A DNA stretch of 64,000 bases from Granulicatella adiacens ATCC 49175 (GCF_025150565.1 NZ_CP102283.1:1674001-1738000); one strand, 5' to 3'. Shown: positions 53,973-62,093, numbered from the stretch's first letter. Notes: generated by a model not told the origin, from the letters alone. Made by a program: numbers and translations.

Positions 53973-54662
53973 AATGAAGACACCGCACAGTTGATGAACT
54001 TATTAGGAAACTTTGTAGGTGGGTATTCAGCATCTAAAGCAGTTGAGAAGTTTAGTTTGAACGGGAAGACTGTGCCAAAAGTTGACTCAGCACTTGAAAT
54101 AAAAAATTAAGTATTGGAAAATATAAAAGTAAATAAGGCAGCAAGGGAAAGTTCAGGGTTTAAACGGTATGTAGAGAAGGAAAAATCTATACTTGATAGT
54201 TGGAATCAAAATACTTCTAAATCCAAAATGTACAATATGGATGACATAGCTAAACTCCAACACACAGAGAACTTTACTGAGAAGTCTTTAATTCACATTT
54301 TTGAAGGTGATATAAATAGGAAAGGACGAGCAGGAGGTTATCACTATGATATGATAGAGGGTACTTCTGGCAGTATCATAGAAGGTACTAAAGGTCCCGT
54401 TTTAAATGATGCTGGGATTTATGAAGCGAAAGTTGAGGTGAATGGAATGCCTAAAAAAGCAAATGTAAAGAAATCAACCTTCTTCCCTGACCATATGAGC
54501 CCGCAGGAGGTTGTGGATGCCATTAATGAGGCATATGAAACAAGGGAATTTGACACTAATTCAAGGAACAAGTATGAAGGTATAAGTAAGAATGGAATGA
54601 AAATTACGATGTATTTAGACTCTGATGAAAAAATTATTTCAGCTTTTCCTAACAGTAAATAG
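53973..54662 (+). pseudogene. Orphan toxin cassette: LXG-toxin pre-toxin relic plus EndoU nuclease domain
   Basis: From 53973 the frame reads NEDTAQLMNLLGNFVGGY and SKAVEKFSLN, a second copy of the linker of the toxin at 51496 (52669-52866). A TAA at 54108 replaces the CGA found in the intact toxin. The frame continues from a TTG at 54114 for 182 residues with an EndoU domain: HIFEGDINRKGRAGGYHYD (two catalytic His), KKSTFFPD and GMKITMYLDSDEKIISAFP. EndoU domains are RNases used as toxin tips. Without an LXG domain it cannot be secreted, and without a ribosome site it may be silent. It looks like a spare tip that could be swapped by recombination in the duplicated linker. Confidence 0.82.
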
Positions 54663-54682
54663 AAAGGTATAGGACGTAACAA

Positions 54683-55060
54683 ATGTTAAAAAGACAATAT
54701 GGAATATTTAAATATCCCAACGGTGATATTAGATTATCAATAAAATTCTTGGATGAAAAATATCAAACTTTAGGCGAGTTTTTTATCACTGAGGTTCATA
54801 ATTTTTATCTGGATGTTCGAGAAGCTTTGGAGAGTGTAATTTCTGGGAATATGGAAGAGTATGCTTTTGATGGTAATATGTTGGGAATCGAAATTGGGAA
54901 AGAAATAACAGAAGTTTACTTTCAATTTGAGGAAGAAATATTAGGTGCACCATGTTTTATTTCAACTGATGAACTGTATAAACTAGTCATTGAGTGGAAA
55001 GAAATGAAAGATAAAATGTACAGAGGGGAAGATATTTTTCCGCTGATGATAGAGGATTAA
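54683..55060 (+). CDS. Probable immunity protein for the EndoU toxin tip
   Basis: 125 residues, acidic and soluble (FQFEEEILGAPCFISTDELYKLVIEWKEMKDKMYRGEDIFPLMIED). It starts 20 bases after the EndoU frame ends. No family recognised. Keeping an intact immunity gene behind a broken toxin is typical of orphan modules, since it protects against sister cells that still deliver the toxin. Confidence 0.65.
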   Translation: MLKRQYGIFKYPNGDIRLSIKFLDEKYQTLGEFFITEVHNFYLDVREALESVISGNMEEYAFDGNMLGIEIGKEITEVYFQFEEEILGAPCFISTDELYKLVIEWKEMKDKMYRGEDIFPLMIED

Positions 55061-55095
55061 GATGTATTAGAAGGCATCATAAAATAACAAGCAAA

Positions 55096-55108
55096 AGAGG
55101 AGTAAGAC
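55096..55108 (+). terminator. Left arm of a terminator split by the insertion sequence
   Basis: GAGGAGTAAGAC, the partner of GTCCTACTCCTC at 56792-56803 followed by TATTTTTA. The second insertion sequence now lies between the two arms. Confidence 0.65.
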
Positions 55109-55182
55109 TGAAGTGCACCCTGTCAAGTAGACAGGAAAATAATTAAATTGTATGACGAGTTCATAAGAACTCGTCTTTTTGT

Positions 55183-55959
55183 TTATGCAGGGATTTTTAA
55201 CCCCATTGATAAAGTAATTCTTTTCTCATTATAGAAGTGGATATACTCTTCAACTTTCTTGAAAAGAGATTCATAGTTTTTGAAATGATATAAACGATAT
55301 ACTTCTTCCTTTAATGTTCCCCAGAACGATTCAATTGGGCCGTTATCGATACATCTGCCAGGACGGGACATGCTGTGTGTTATCTGACCTTTTTCTATAA
55401 AGTGCTTAAAGAAATGAGAAGTGTATTGAAATCCTCGATCACTATGAATCATTGTTTTTGTTGGGATTATCTTTCTCTTTATTTGATCAAAAGTGTCTTT
55501 AACAATTTGATTATTATTTTGTTTAGATATTTGATATGCAACTATTTTCTTTGTGCCATAGTCTAAAACTGCACTTAAATAAGCTTTTTCTCCCTTTCCA
55601 TACTTTAATTCAGTAATATCCGTTAATAGTAGAGCCATTGGCTCGTATTCTTTCTTAAATTCTCTATTTAAAATATTAGCTGCGGTGTATTCTTCAGAGT
55701 TGGATTTATAACGATAACGTTTTTTTCGTATAATTGCCTTTAATCCCATTAGTTTCATAAGACGCTGAATACATTTATGATTCACTTTTGCATTTCTATA
55801 ATAGTTTAAATAGATTGTGATACGACGATATCCATATATACCTTGAACAGATTCATATACTTCGTGTATTAATTCCATTAAACGACATAGTCGTTTTTCA
55901 GATTCCGAAGGGACACGATTTAACCATTTATAATAGCCAGCTCTACTGACTTTTAACAC
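55183..55959 (-). CDS. IS150-like transposase OrfB (DDE integrase core)
   Basis: 258 residues as an open frame; the upstream frame (KRGFHITQLCKVLKVSRAGYYKWL) continues into the end of orfA, so a frameshift fusion is expected. Catalytic residues: Asp in LLTDITELK, Asp in IHSDRGFQYTS, Glu in NGPIESFWGTLKEE. The end, KRITLSMGLKIPA, is a little shorter than the usual SPVEYR tail. Confidence 0.9.
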   Translation of the reverse strand: MLKVSRAGYYKWLNRVPSESEKRLCRLMELIHEVYESVQGIYGYRRITIYLNYYRNAKVNHKCIQRLMKLMGLKAIIRKKRYRYKSNSEEYTAANILNREFKKEYEPMALLLTDITELKYGKGEKAYLSAVLDYGTKKIVAYQISKQNNNQIVKDTFDQIKRKIIPTKTMIHSDRGFQYTSHFFKHFIEKGQITHSMSRPGRCIDNGPIESFWGTLKEEVYRLYHFKNYESLFKKVEEYIHFYNEKRITLSMGLKIPA

Positions 55960-55994
55960 TTTACATAATTGAGTAATATGAAATCCTCTTTTAC

Positions 55995-56720
55995 TTAATT
56001 TTTTAATCGTTTGATATTCCGCTTCAAATCTCGTCTGGCAAACATCAGCTCGCTTTCCACTTCTTGTAATTTTTTTAGTGCGGCATTTTCTGTTTCTAAA
56101 TATTCGTTTCGTGCCTTTAATATAGCCATTTCTGCACGAATACGCTCAGTTTCTGTCTGTATATTATCTGGTTTTCGTTTTCCTCGACTGTCTATTAATC
56201 CATCAGGGCCATATTTTTGATATTTTTTTACCCATTGATACACCAAGTTGTAAGAGATGTTATATTTCTGTGCGGTTTGTTTATAGTTTAATTGATTTCG
56301 AATACAGTCTTTGACGATAAGGATTCTTTCTTCGTGCGATGTTTTTCTATATTTCATAGTGTATACCTCTGGCTTAGGATAGTAGGCCTTCGTGGCCTCA
56401 CCATTAGTATACTTAATAATCCAATTTCGTACAGTTGTAATAGAAGGAATTTTATATTTTCTTGTGATTGCCGTTAAATAGGTTTTCGATTCTAAAAACT
56501 CTTTAACCACCTTTTCTTTAAATTCATTTGTATAAGTGTTAAACCCATCTCGATCTTCTAATGCAGAAGCTCCATATGCTTTATAGTTCAAAAAATGCAT
56601 ATTAAATGTTCCAGGTGAAATCCTTAAACCATATTCACTACGCAACTCACGAAAAGGCACACCATCTAAATACAATTCTATGAATCGTTCTAATTCTTTT
56701 GCAGTATGTTTCTTAGCCAA
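55995..56720 (-). CDS. IS150-like transposase OrfA (two HTH domains)
   Basis: 241 residues. HTH segments at about 5-50, 60-110 (KEFLESKTYLTAITRKYKIPSITTVRNWI) and 130-170 (NYKQTAQKYNISYNLVYQWVKKYQKYG), then a coiled coil (AEMAILKARNEYLETENAALKKL). Typical of the long OrfA of IS150-type elements. Confidence 0.88.
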   Translation of the reverse strand: MAKKHTAKELERFIELYLDGVPFRELRSEYGLRISPGTFNMHFLNYKAYGASALEDRDGFNTYTNEFKEKVVKEFLESKTYLTAITRKYKIPSITTVRNWIIKYTNGEATKAYYPKPEVYTMKYRKTSHEERILIVKDCIRNQLNYKQTAQKYNISYNLVYQWVKKYQKYGPDGLIDSRGKRKPDNIQTETERIRAEMAILKARNEYLETENAALKKLQEVESELMFARRDLKRNIKRLKN

Positions 56721-56733
56721 TCTAAAAAATACC

Positions 56734-56775
56734 CCCTCTAAAGTAGTTTACTTTTTTAGTGTCTACTTTAGAGGG
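56734..56775 (-). terminator. Terminator-like hairpin in the second IS end
   Basis: CCCTCTAAAGTAG with CTACTTTAGAGGG, 13-bp perfect stem, followed on the reverse strand by GGTATTTTTTAG. It sits between the outside and orfA, just as in the first insertion sequence although the sequences are unrelated. Confidence 0.68.
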
Positions 56776-56791
56776 AGCATATCAGACTGCT

Positions 56792-56810
56792 GTCCTACTC
56801 CTCTATTTTT
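56792..56810 (+). terminator. Right arm of the split terminator
   Basis: GTCCTACTCCTC followed by TATTTTTA; complements the left arm at 55097-55108. In the opposite direction this stem would have ended transcription of the yaaA gene, whose stop codon is inside this stretch. Confidence 0.65.
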
Positions 56811-57522
56811 ATCTTACAAATACTAATTTTTCTGGCGTTGATAGTTCCGCGTCAAACGCAAATCCGTCTTCTCTAAAAGCCTCCAACTGCTTGACGTCGG
56901 TTACTTGTTCACGCAGGGCAAAACCAACCAATAACCCACGTCCTTTTTTAGAAGTCGTGGAGTGTTGTTTTAACTTCCCCTCTTTACGCTCGTAAAATTC
57001 CACGTCTATCCAGTTGTAACGCGAGCGGTAGAGGTTCGTGCTGAATTCATCACTAGCACAGTTCACCACCGTTTCGCCTTCTTCAAACAGCTCAGCCCAC
57101 TCCGCTTTCCAGTAAGCCTTCAAGCTCTTCCCGTCCACGCGCAATGGTCGTAACATATCCAAACGGTACGGCTTTATATAAGCATCTGGCGCCACAGCCC
57201 CATACAAGGCAGACAAAATACGTACATGATCACTTCCATAGCCTAATCCCTCGTTCCATCCGTCTACTTGCTTCAACCAGCGAAACGCCAGTCCATTGTA
57301 AAGTTCAATGGCAGGAGCAGCCTCTGCCACCTTCCAACCTTCGATAAAGGCTTTATTTTCTTCAAGCAACTTCCCTTTCACCCCAAGCACACGGGTAAGG
57401 TCTTCTTCAGGCACTGCGCTCACAGCCTCCACTACTTTCCTAGCTGCCGGGCTCACTTCCCAGTCACACGCCTCTAATGCGTCACTATTCATTTCCTTTG
57501 CAGGCGATAGTATGAATTTCAT
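56809..57522 (-). CDS. yaaA: YaaA family (DUF328) peroxide-stress protein
   Basis: 237 residues from ATG 57522, preceded by GGGAGGA; the open frame extends upstream without start signals. MKFILSPAKEMN, YNGLAFRWL, RILSALYGAVAPDAYIKPYRLDM and NCASDEFS are the family signatures. YaaA lowers free iron during hydrogen peroxide stress in E. coli and binds DNA. Monocistronic and convergent with the toxin locus; its terminator was cut by the insertion sequence. Confidence 0.92.
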   Translation of the reverse strand: MKFILSPAKEMNSDALEACDWEVSPAARKVVEAVSAVPEEDLTRVLGVKGKLLEENKAFIEGWKVAEAAPAIELYNGLAFRWLKQVDGWNEGLGYGSDHVRILSALYGAVAPDAYIKPYRLDMLRPLRVDGKSLKAYWKAEWAELFEEGETVVNCASDEFSTNLYRSRYNWIDVEFYERKEGKLKQHSTTSKKGRGLLVGFALREQVTDVKQLEAFREDGFAFDAELSTPEKLVFVR

Positions 57523-57632
57523 CTTGGTCCTCCCTTCGTTCATGTCCTCCTTAGTGTACCGTACTCCCCCTGTTTTGACAAAACACAAGGAGCGATTTAT
57601 ACTGATTACTATCAAGCTTAAAGGAGAATTGT

Positions 57633-58025
57633 ATGCCTCAACCTTTGACACTTCTGATTAATTCCATCGCCTCATTTTACTTATTACCATTTTTAAGCGT
57701 TGGGATTTATGCTATTTGGTCCAAAAAATATTCACTCGCAAACTTCTTACTTTTCTTTGGAGGTATTAACGCCCTCCATTCCATCCGTCTCATCTATCAA
57801 AAATCAGTTACTGGATATATCATATGGTTTGTAGCATGGGCGCTGATTCTTTACGCGTCTTACTGGAATAACCAGCATGAAAAGCCCTATAAAACAGAAA
57901 ACGCCATGCTGGATTTTCTCGTCCGTATTGTGAACGGAAATCCGTTTCCTGACAAAATCGAAGACCCAAACAAACTTCGTGCCATCATTGCACTCGTACT
58001 CACAATTTTAATGATTATCGCCTAA
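57633..58025 (+). CDS. Small membrane protein of unknown function
   Basis: 130 residues with AAAGGAG upstream. Four hydrophobic segments (about 10-28, 36-52, 62-78, 112-130) separated by a charged loop (NNQHEKPYKTENAM). I recognise no family. It is followed 15 bp later by another small membrane protein of similar plan, so the pair is probably an operon. Confidence 0.7.
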   Translation: MPQPLTLLINSIASFYLLPFLSVGIYAIWSKKYSLANFLLFFGGINALHSIRLIYQKSVTGYIIWFVAWALILYASYWNNQHEKPYKTENAMLDFLVRIVNGNPFPDKIEDPNKLRAIIALVLTILMIIA

Positions 58026-58040
58026 CAGGGAGGACCTCAT

Positions 58041-58373
58041 ATGGACTTTGTATTCATCTTATTTTTTATTCTTAGTTTCTTTATCGTTACATTTGCTCTC
58101 TTACATCTACTTGCAGCTGGTGCCGCTCTTCTAAAAGGAGACAAAACAACAGGAAACATCCTCATTTTTGTAGGAGCTCTAATCGCACTTCCTGCAATTC
58201 CGTTACTAGCAATAGTTCCCAGAATTTCATTTGTTACATGGATTGTTGGGGCAACGCTTTGCTGCGTGGGAGCCTATATGAACGGAAAAGAAAAAGGCAA
58301 TAACAACACCATGCACCACGTCATCCGCATCACCATTGCAATCCTTCTCACGATTGGGTTGGCGCTTGTTTAA
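58041..58373 (+). CDS. Small membrane protein of unknown function
   Basis: 110 residues, GGGAGGA ribosome site. Four hydrophobic segments (about 3-30, 38-57, 58-78, 91-110), with a GxGLALV-like end. Same general layout as its neighbour at 57633, with which it may share ancestry. No family recognised. Confidence 0.7.
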   Translation: MDFVFILFFILSFFIVTFALLHLLAAGAALLKGDKTTGNILIFVGALIALPAIPLLAIVPRISFVTWIVGATLCCVGAYMNGKEKGNNNTMHHVIRITIAILLTIGLALV

Positions 58374-58383
58374 TCAACATCAA

Positions 58384-58415
58384 AAATAGCGTACGGAAAA
58401 TTCCGTACGCTATTT
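58384..58415. terminator. Bidirectional terminator between convergent genes
   Basis: AAATAGCGTACGGAA with TTCCGTACGCTATTT, a perfect 15-bp stem with a two-base spacer between arms, serving genes on both sides. Confidence 0.85.
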
Positions 58416-58419
58416 CTAT

Positions 58420-58833
58420 CTACCACACCATCAGAATTGTCCCTGTTGCAATGAGCGCACAACCGATGAGTGATTTCACCGTAAATGTATCGTGCAAAAA
58501 AATAAACGCTAAAACCAAAGTGAAAATAATGCTCAGTTTATCCACCGCAGCCACTTCAGTCGCCTTTCCTAGTTGGAGCGCTCGGTAATAGCACAACCAT
58601 GACGCCCCTGTCGCAATCCCGGATAAAATGAGAAACACCCAACTTTTCTTACTAATTTGTGCTAGTCCTGACTGATTGTTCGTGATAAACACCATCAACC
58701 ACGACATCACAACGACCACAACCGTTCGCACTGCCGTTGCCAAATTTGAATTCACTCCATCAATCCCTATTTTGGCAAATATCGACGTCAACGCCGCAAA
58801 CACAGCTGATAACAACGCAAATACAATCCACAT
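58420..58833 (-). CDS. Half-size EamA/DMT-family membrane transporter
   Basis: 137 residues, five hydrophobic helices. One EamA unit only (WIVFALLSAVFAALTSIFAKIGI, then FLHDTFTVKSLIGCALIATGTILM). Usual DMT exporters have two units in tandem; single-unit proteins like this are widespread in Firmicutes and probably dimerise. Substrate unknown. Confidence 0.85.
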   Translation of the reverse strand: MWIVFALLSAVFAALTSIFAKIGIDGVNSNLATAVRTVVVVVMSWLMVFITNNQSGLAQISKKSWVFLILSGIATGASWLCYYRALQLGKATEVAAVDKLSIIFTLVLAFIFLHDTFTVKSLIGCALIATGTILMVW

Positions 58834-59003
58834 TTGAAAGACCCCTTTATTTACATCTTTCTACTATTATACCTAATTTAGAGTAAGAATGATTTATAAA
58901 GCAATTTAAAATCTGAAAATAGATTCGTTAAGTTTCACTTTTTCTTTAGAATATATTTTTCTTTAAAAAGTTAGTGCTATAATTAGAATTTAGGAGGGAT
59001 ACT

Positions 59004-60014
59004 ATGAGAGCACATACTGTTATTTTAGGAGCGGGAGCCACTATTGCCGCAATTCCAAAAGGTGATAAAAACGGCAAAAAATCTTCTGTAATGAATGGAT
59101 TAATAAAAAAATTAAATTTAGAAGAGCTTCTTGCCAACATTGAGTTGCAAACCAAAAGTGATAACTTAGAGGATATTTATTCAGAACTATATGAAAGAGA
59201 AGACTGCACAAAAATTGTTAAAGAACTCGAAGATAGACTGTACAGTTATTTTTCATCTTTAGAATTACCTGACGAAATAAACCTTTACGATTTTTTAATA
59301 CTAAGTTTAACTAAAAAGGATTGTATAGCCACATTTAATTGGGATCCTTTATTAATTCAAGCCTACGTTCGTTGCTCACAGATTACTCGTAATTTACCAT
59401 TAATTCTTTGTTTGCATGGAAACGTTGCAGTTGGATATTGTAATGATCATATTGAATTTGGAACATTAGACTGTACCTGTCCAAAATGTTTTAAAAGATT
59501 AGCGCCTACTAAATTATTATACCCAGTAAAACATAAAAATTACTCTTCTGATAAATACATTAATTTTTGTTGGGAAGCATTACATTACTATATTGATCAA
59601 TCATATATGCTCACAATCTTTGGATATAGCGCTCCTAAAACTGATGCAGAAGCGATTAAGCTAATGAAAAAAGCCTGGGGAAACATTGACAAAAGACCGC
59701 TTGAAGAGGTTTCAGTAATTGATATTATAGATGAAGAATCTATGCTAAATACGTGGAAAGACTTCATTCATACTCATCATTATAGATACTCAAATTCATT
59801 TTTCGATTCCTATTTAGCAAAATTTCCAAGAAGAACTTGCGAGACAATCTTCGCTACATTTTGTTTAAATCTATTTTCGGATGGTAGCAACGGATTTAAA
59901 GAAAATTTCGATTGGGAACAAACAAAAGATTTTTTATCAGATCTTCTAATCGAAGAAAGGAATAATGACGGAACTTCAAATCTCAGCTCACGATACTTAG
60001 TAAAATCCTTATAA
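59004..60014 (+). CDS. SIR2-like domain protein, possible phage-defence NADase
   Basis: 336 residues, GGAGGG ribosome site. HTVILGAGATIA at the N-terminus is the NAD-binding glycine loop; IATFNWDPLL (about 107-116) and LCLHGN (about 133-138) match the Asn-Asp and His positions of SIR2-like enzymes; LDCTCPKCF suggests a zinc site; MLTIFGYSAP is the last Rossmann strand. It stands alone and is visibly more AT-rich than its neighbours. SIR2-like proteins of this kind often act as NAD-degrading defence effectors. That role is inference. Confidence 0.72.
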   Translation: MRAHTVILGAGATIAAIPKGDKNGKKSSVMNGLIKKLNLEELLANIELQTKSDNLEDIYSELYEREDCTKIVKELEDRLYSYFSSLELPDEINLYDFLILSLTKKDCIATFNWDPLLIQAYVRCSQITRNLPLILCLHGNVAVGYCNDHIEFGTLDCTCPKCFKRLAPTKLLYPVKHKNYSSDKYINFCWEALHYYIDQSYMLTIFGYSAPKTDAEAIKLMKKAWGNIDKRPLEEVSVIDIIDEESMLNTWKDFIHTHHYRYSNSFFDSYLAKFPRRTCETIFATFCLNLFSDGSNGFKENFDWEQTKDFLSDLLIEERNNDGTSNLSSRYLVKSL

Positions 60015-60065
60015 AAAACTCGGATGGTCCGGTGGTCGACGAAGCAAATTTTAATCATTGAAAAC

Positions 60066-60471
60066 CGAAACCTCTCGTTTTTTGTAAATTTACATTGAAT
60101 AGATTGATAAGTTCTAAACGAATTTATTTCTTTGGATTCTGCGTTAAACCGATTTGGTGGATAACGAAAAGAATCAGTTGATTGAAAGAATAGTGGGACT
60201 ACACATTAAAACGAATAAGGCGGAGTTAGGAATTCATTCCTTACTCCGTCTTTGAGGCTTTAAAGGTGAGAGACCTAGACTCGAACCGGTGCCCCACTAT
60301 AACTCTTTCAATCATCAAACTGATTCTGAACTCGTTTATCCACCAATGCACTCATTTCTTCCAATCCAAAGAAATAAAGCAACGCTTTATCCTCTATAAT
60401 TCATCAATCGATTCAATGTAAACTAAGCACACACAAAATTTTTGCACACAAAAAGCCGAGAGGTTTCTCGG
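60066..60471. repeat. Giant-hairpin repeat element, copy G, about 400 bp
   Basis: The longest example. From outside in: AACCTCTCG with CGAGAGGTT (60457-60465), TTTACATTGAAT (60090-60101) with ATTCAATGTAAA (60411-60422), GATTGAT/ATCAATC, TTTATTTCTTTGGATT/AATCCAAAGAAATAAA, GGTGGATAA/TTATCCACC, AGAATCAG (60170 on)/CTGATTCT (to 60327), then the core hairpin GCGGAGTTAGGAAT/ATTCCTTACTCCGT, TTTGAGGCTTTAAAGG and CTCGAACCGGTGCCCCAC. Paired blocks alternate with unpaired bulges. It fills the whole gap between the SIR2-like gene and mscL, two convergent genes; no other feature is in that gap besides the terminator. Confidence 0.78.
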
Positions 60472-60476
60472 CTTTT
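60451..60476. terminator. Bidirectional terminator near mscL
   Basis: AAAAGCCGAGA with TCTCGGCTTTT, four-base loop. Its left part also pairs with the outermost arm of repeat copy G, so the two structures compete. Confidence 0.82.
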
Positions 60477-60484
60477 CTGAATGA

Positions 60485-60868
60485 TTATTTGTTTGCTAAT
60501 AAGTCGCGGATTTCTTTTAAATAATCTTCCGCAGTTGGTGCAGCTGGTGCAGCTTCTTCAGCAGGTTTGTTACCTTTTGCTAATTCAGAAGCTTTATTCA
60601 TTCCTTTAACGATTAAGAATAATACCGCTCCAACGATTACAAAGTTGATGATTGCAGCGATGAACGCTCCAATACCGATTTGAGCAGAACCTAATTTAAA
60701 TGAAACTGCTGCGATATCGCCAGTGTTAGCCACCATTGCGATGATTGGTGAGATAATGTCTTTTACTAATGAATCAACGATTGCTTTAAAAGCACCACCA
60801 ATAATAACGGCTACAGCTAATTCAACGATATTCCCACGCATTAAAAACTCTTTGAACTCTTTTAACAT
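60485..60868 (-). CDS. mscL: Large-conductance mechanosensitive channel MscL
   Basis: 127 residues. KEFLMRGNIVELAVAVIIGGAFKAIVDSLVKDIISP (first helix with the gate) and IGAFIAAIINFVIVGAVLFLIVKGMN (second helix), then the cytoplasmic bundle EDYLKEIRDLLA. It forms a pentamer that opens on osmotic downshock. GGAGG ribosome site; monocistronic. Confidence 0.96.
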   Translation of the reverse strand: MLKEFKEFLMRGNIVELAVAVIIGGAFKAIVDSLVKDIISPIIAMVANTGDIAAVSFKLGSAQIGIGAFIAAIINFVIVGAVLFLIVKGMNKASELAKGNKPAEEAAPAAPTAEDYLKEIRDLLANK

Positions 60869-60960
60869 TCGTTTTTCCTCCTTTTATAAAAAGTTACATA
60901 ATTACTCTTAATAGAATACTAAATTTTGATTCAAAAAACAAATAAAATTATGTTATGTTT

Positions 60961-62082
60961 CTATGTTTTTCTTATATAATTTTTTGGAGGATAATTTTCA
61001 ACGTCAAAATCAACGGTCTCTTTTGCGGATAACCGCGCTAATAATTCGCCAATCCACACTCCACTCGTCAAACCAGAAGAACCCAATCCACTCGCCACAA
61101 AGGCATTCGAAGTTTCCGGAACTTTCCCAAAAAATGGTAGAAAATCGGAAGTATACGCGCGTGTTCCTACACGAACCCCACTTCGTTTCGCGGCTTTTAA
61201 CGCTGGCAAACTTGCACAGGCTTCTTCATACATGCCGTCTAACAAGGCTTCATCTGGCGTCAAATCGAATCCTTTCGTATTCTCATGCGTCGCCCCAACT
61301 AAAATCTTGCCACCTGGAAACGGTAGGATATCAATCTCCCCATGAAGCATGCACACCGGCCATTTTGAGGTATCTTCACTCGTTTCTAGTTCCAATTCGA
61401 TCAATTGCCCTTTTTGCGGACGCACATCCACATAGTAGTCGAGTCCTTCTAATAATTCCTTGACCCAAGCGCCACTGGAGAGAATTACGGCATCAAAAGA
61501 ATGAACCTCTTCACCGGCTACCACTCGAATGTCTTCGCCTTCTTTGGATAAAGAAACTTTTTGACGCTTCACGGTAGCTCCGTTTTTTACGGCTTGCTCT
61601 AGAAGGAGGGCTACAAGTTTTTCTCCATCCACACGACCGCCACCGCTACAATACAAAGCCCCATCTGGATTCGCCCATCCTGGGATCACCTTTGCGACGT
61701 CTTCTCTAGATAGCGCCTCTACTTCCCCGATCATCGGCGCATCCACTCGGCGTTCAATCGCCATTTCTTCCACTTTTTTGAGTTGTTTTTCAGTATGTTT
61801 GAAAATATACGCCCCAACTTGTTCATACGGCAAATATGTGACTCCATCCGCACGTAATTGTTCCATTAAAAGGGGATAATACGCTGCCCCATGCGACACG
61901 AGTTGGTACCAGTCTTTATTACGGCGTTGGGATAACCACGGACAAATAATCCCCGCTGCGGCCTTGGTGGCTTGACCGACGCCCGCATCAAAAACGGTCA
62001 CGGCGATTCCTTTTTTACTGAGTTGGTAGGCCGCCGTTGCCCCTACAATCCCAGCTCCTACGATTGCTACTGATTTAGTCAT
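60961..62082 (-). CDS. FAD-dependent oxidoreductase of the DAO family
   Basis: About 373 residues from ATG 62082 (GGAG upstream; GTG at 62091 lies on the ribosome site). VAIVGAGIVGATAAYQLSKKGIAVTVFDAG is the FAD dinucleotide-binding motif; CPWLSQRRNKDWYQL, VDVRPQKGQLIELE and FVASGLGSSGLTSG match the glycine oxidase/D-amino-acid dehydrogenase family. Substrate may be a D-amino acid, glycine or sarcosine. It follows the amidase gene by 11 bp, suggesting that an amide is cut and the released amine or amino acid oxidised. Confidence 0.85.
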   Translation of the reverse strand: MTKSVAIVGAGIVGATAAYQLSKKGIAVTVFDAGVGQATKAAAGIICPWLSQRRNKDWYQLVSHGAAYYPLLMEQLRADGVTYLPYEQVGAYIFKHTEKQLKKVEEMAIERRVDAPMIGEVEALSREDVAKVIPGWANPDGALYCSGGGRVDGEKLVALLLEQAVKNGATVKRQKVSLSKEGEDIRVVAGEEVHSFDAVILSSGAWVKELLEGLDYYVDVRPQKGQLIELELETSEDTSKWPVCMLHGEIDILPFPGGKILVGATHENTKGFDLTPDEALLDGMYEEACASLPALKAAKRSGVRVGTRAYTSDFLPFFGKVPETSNAFVASGLGSSGLTSGVWIGELLARLSAKETVDFDVENYPPKNYIRKT

Positions 62083-62093
62083 CTTGTTCACTC

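Larger units (their letters stand above)
55114..56779 (-). mobile_element. IS3-family insertion sequence (second), IS150-like
   Basis: About 1.67 kb with ends TGCACCCTGTCAAGTAGACA at 55114 and, from 56779 on the other strand, TGCTCCCTCTAAAGTAGACA. It contains a long orfA with two HTH domains and an orfB with all DDE residues. Different in sequence from the element at 30 kb. Its insertion point is inside the loop of a terminator hairpin. Confidence 0.9.

Noticed and set aside
9954..60471. Hairpin elements as CRISPR repeats or tRNA genes
   Set aside because: They are dispersed, not arrayed with spacers. The GGTTCGAGCC seen on one strand in copies D and G looks like a tRNA T-arm, but it is not kept in copies A, B, E or F and no cloverleaf can be drawn.
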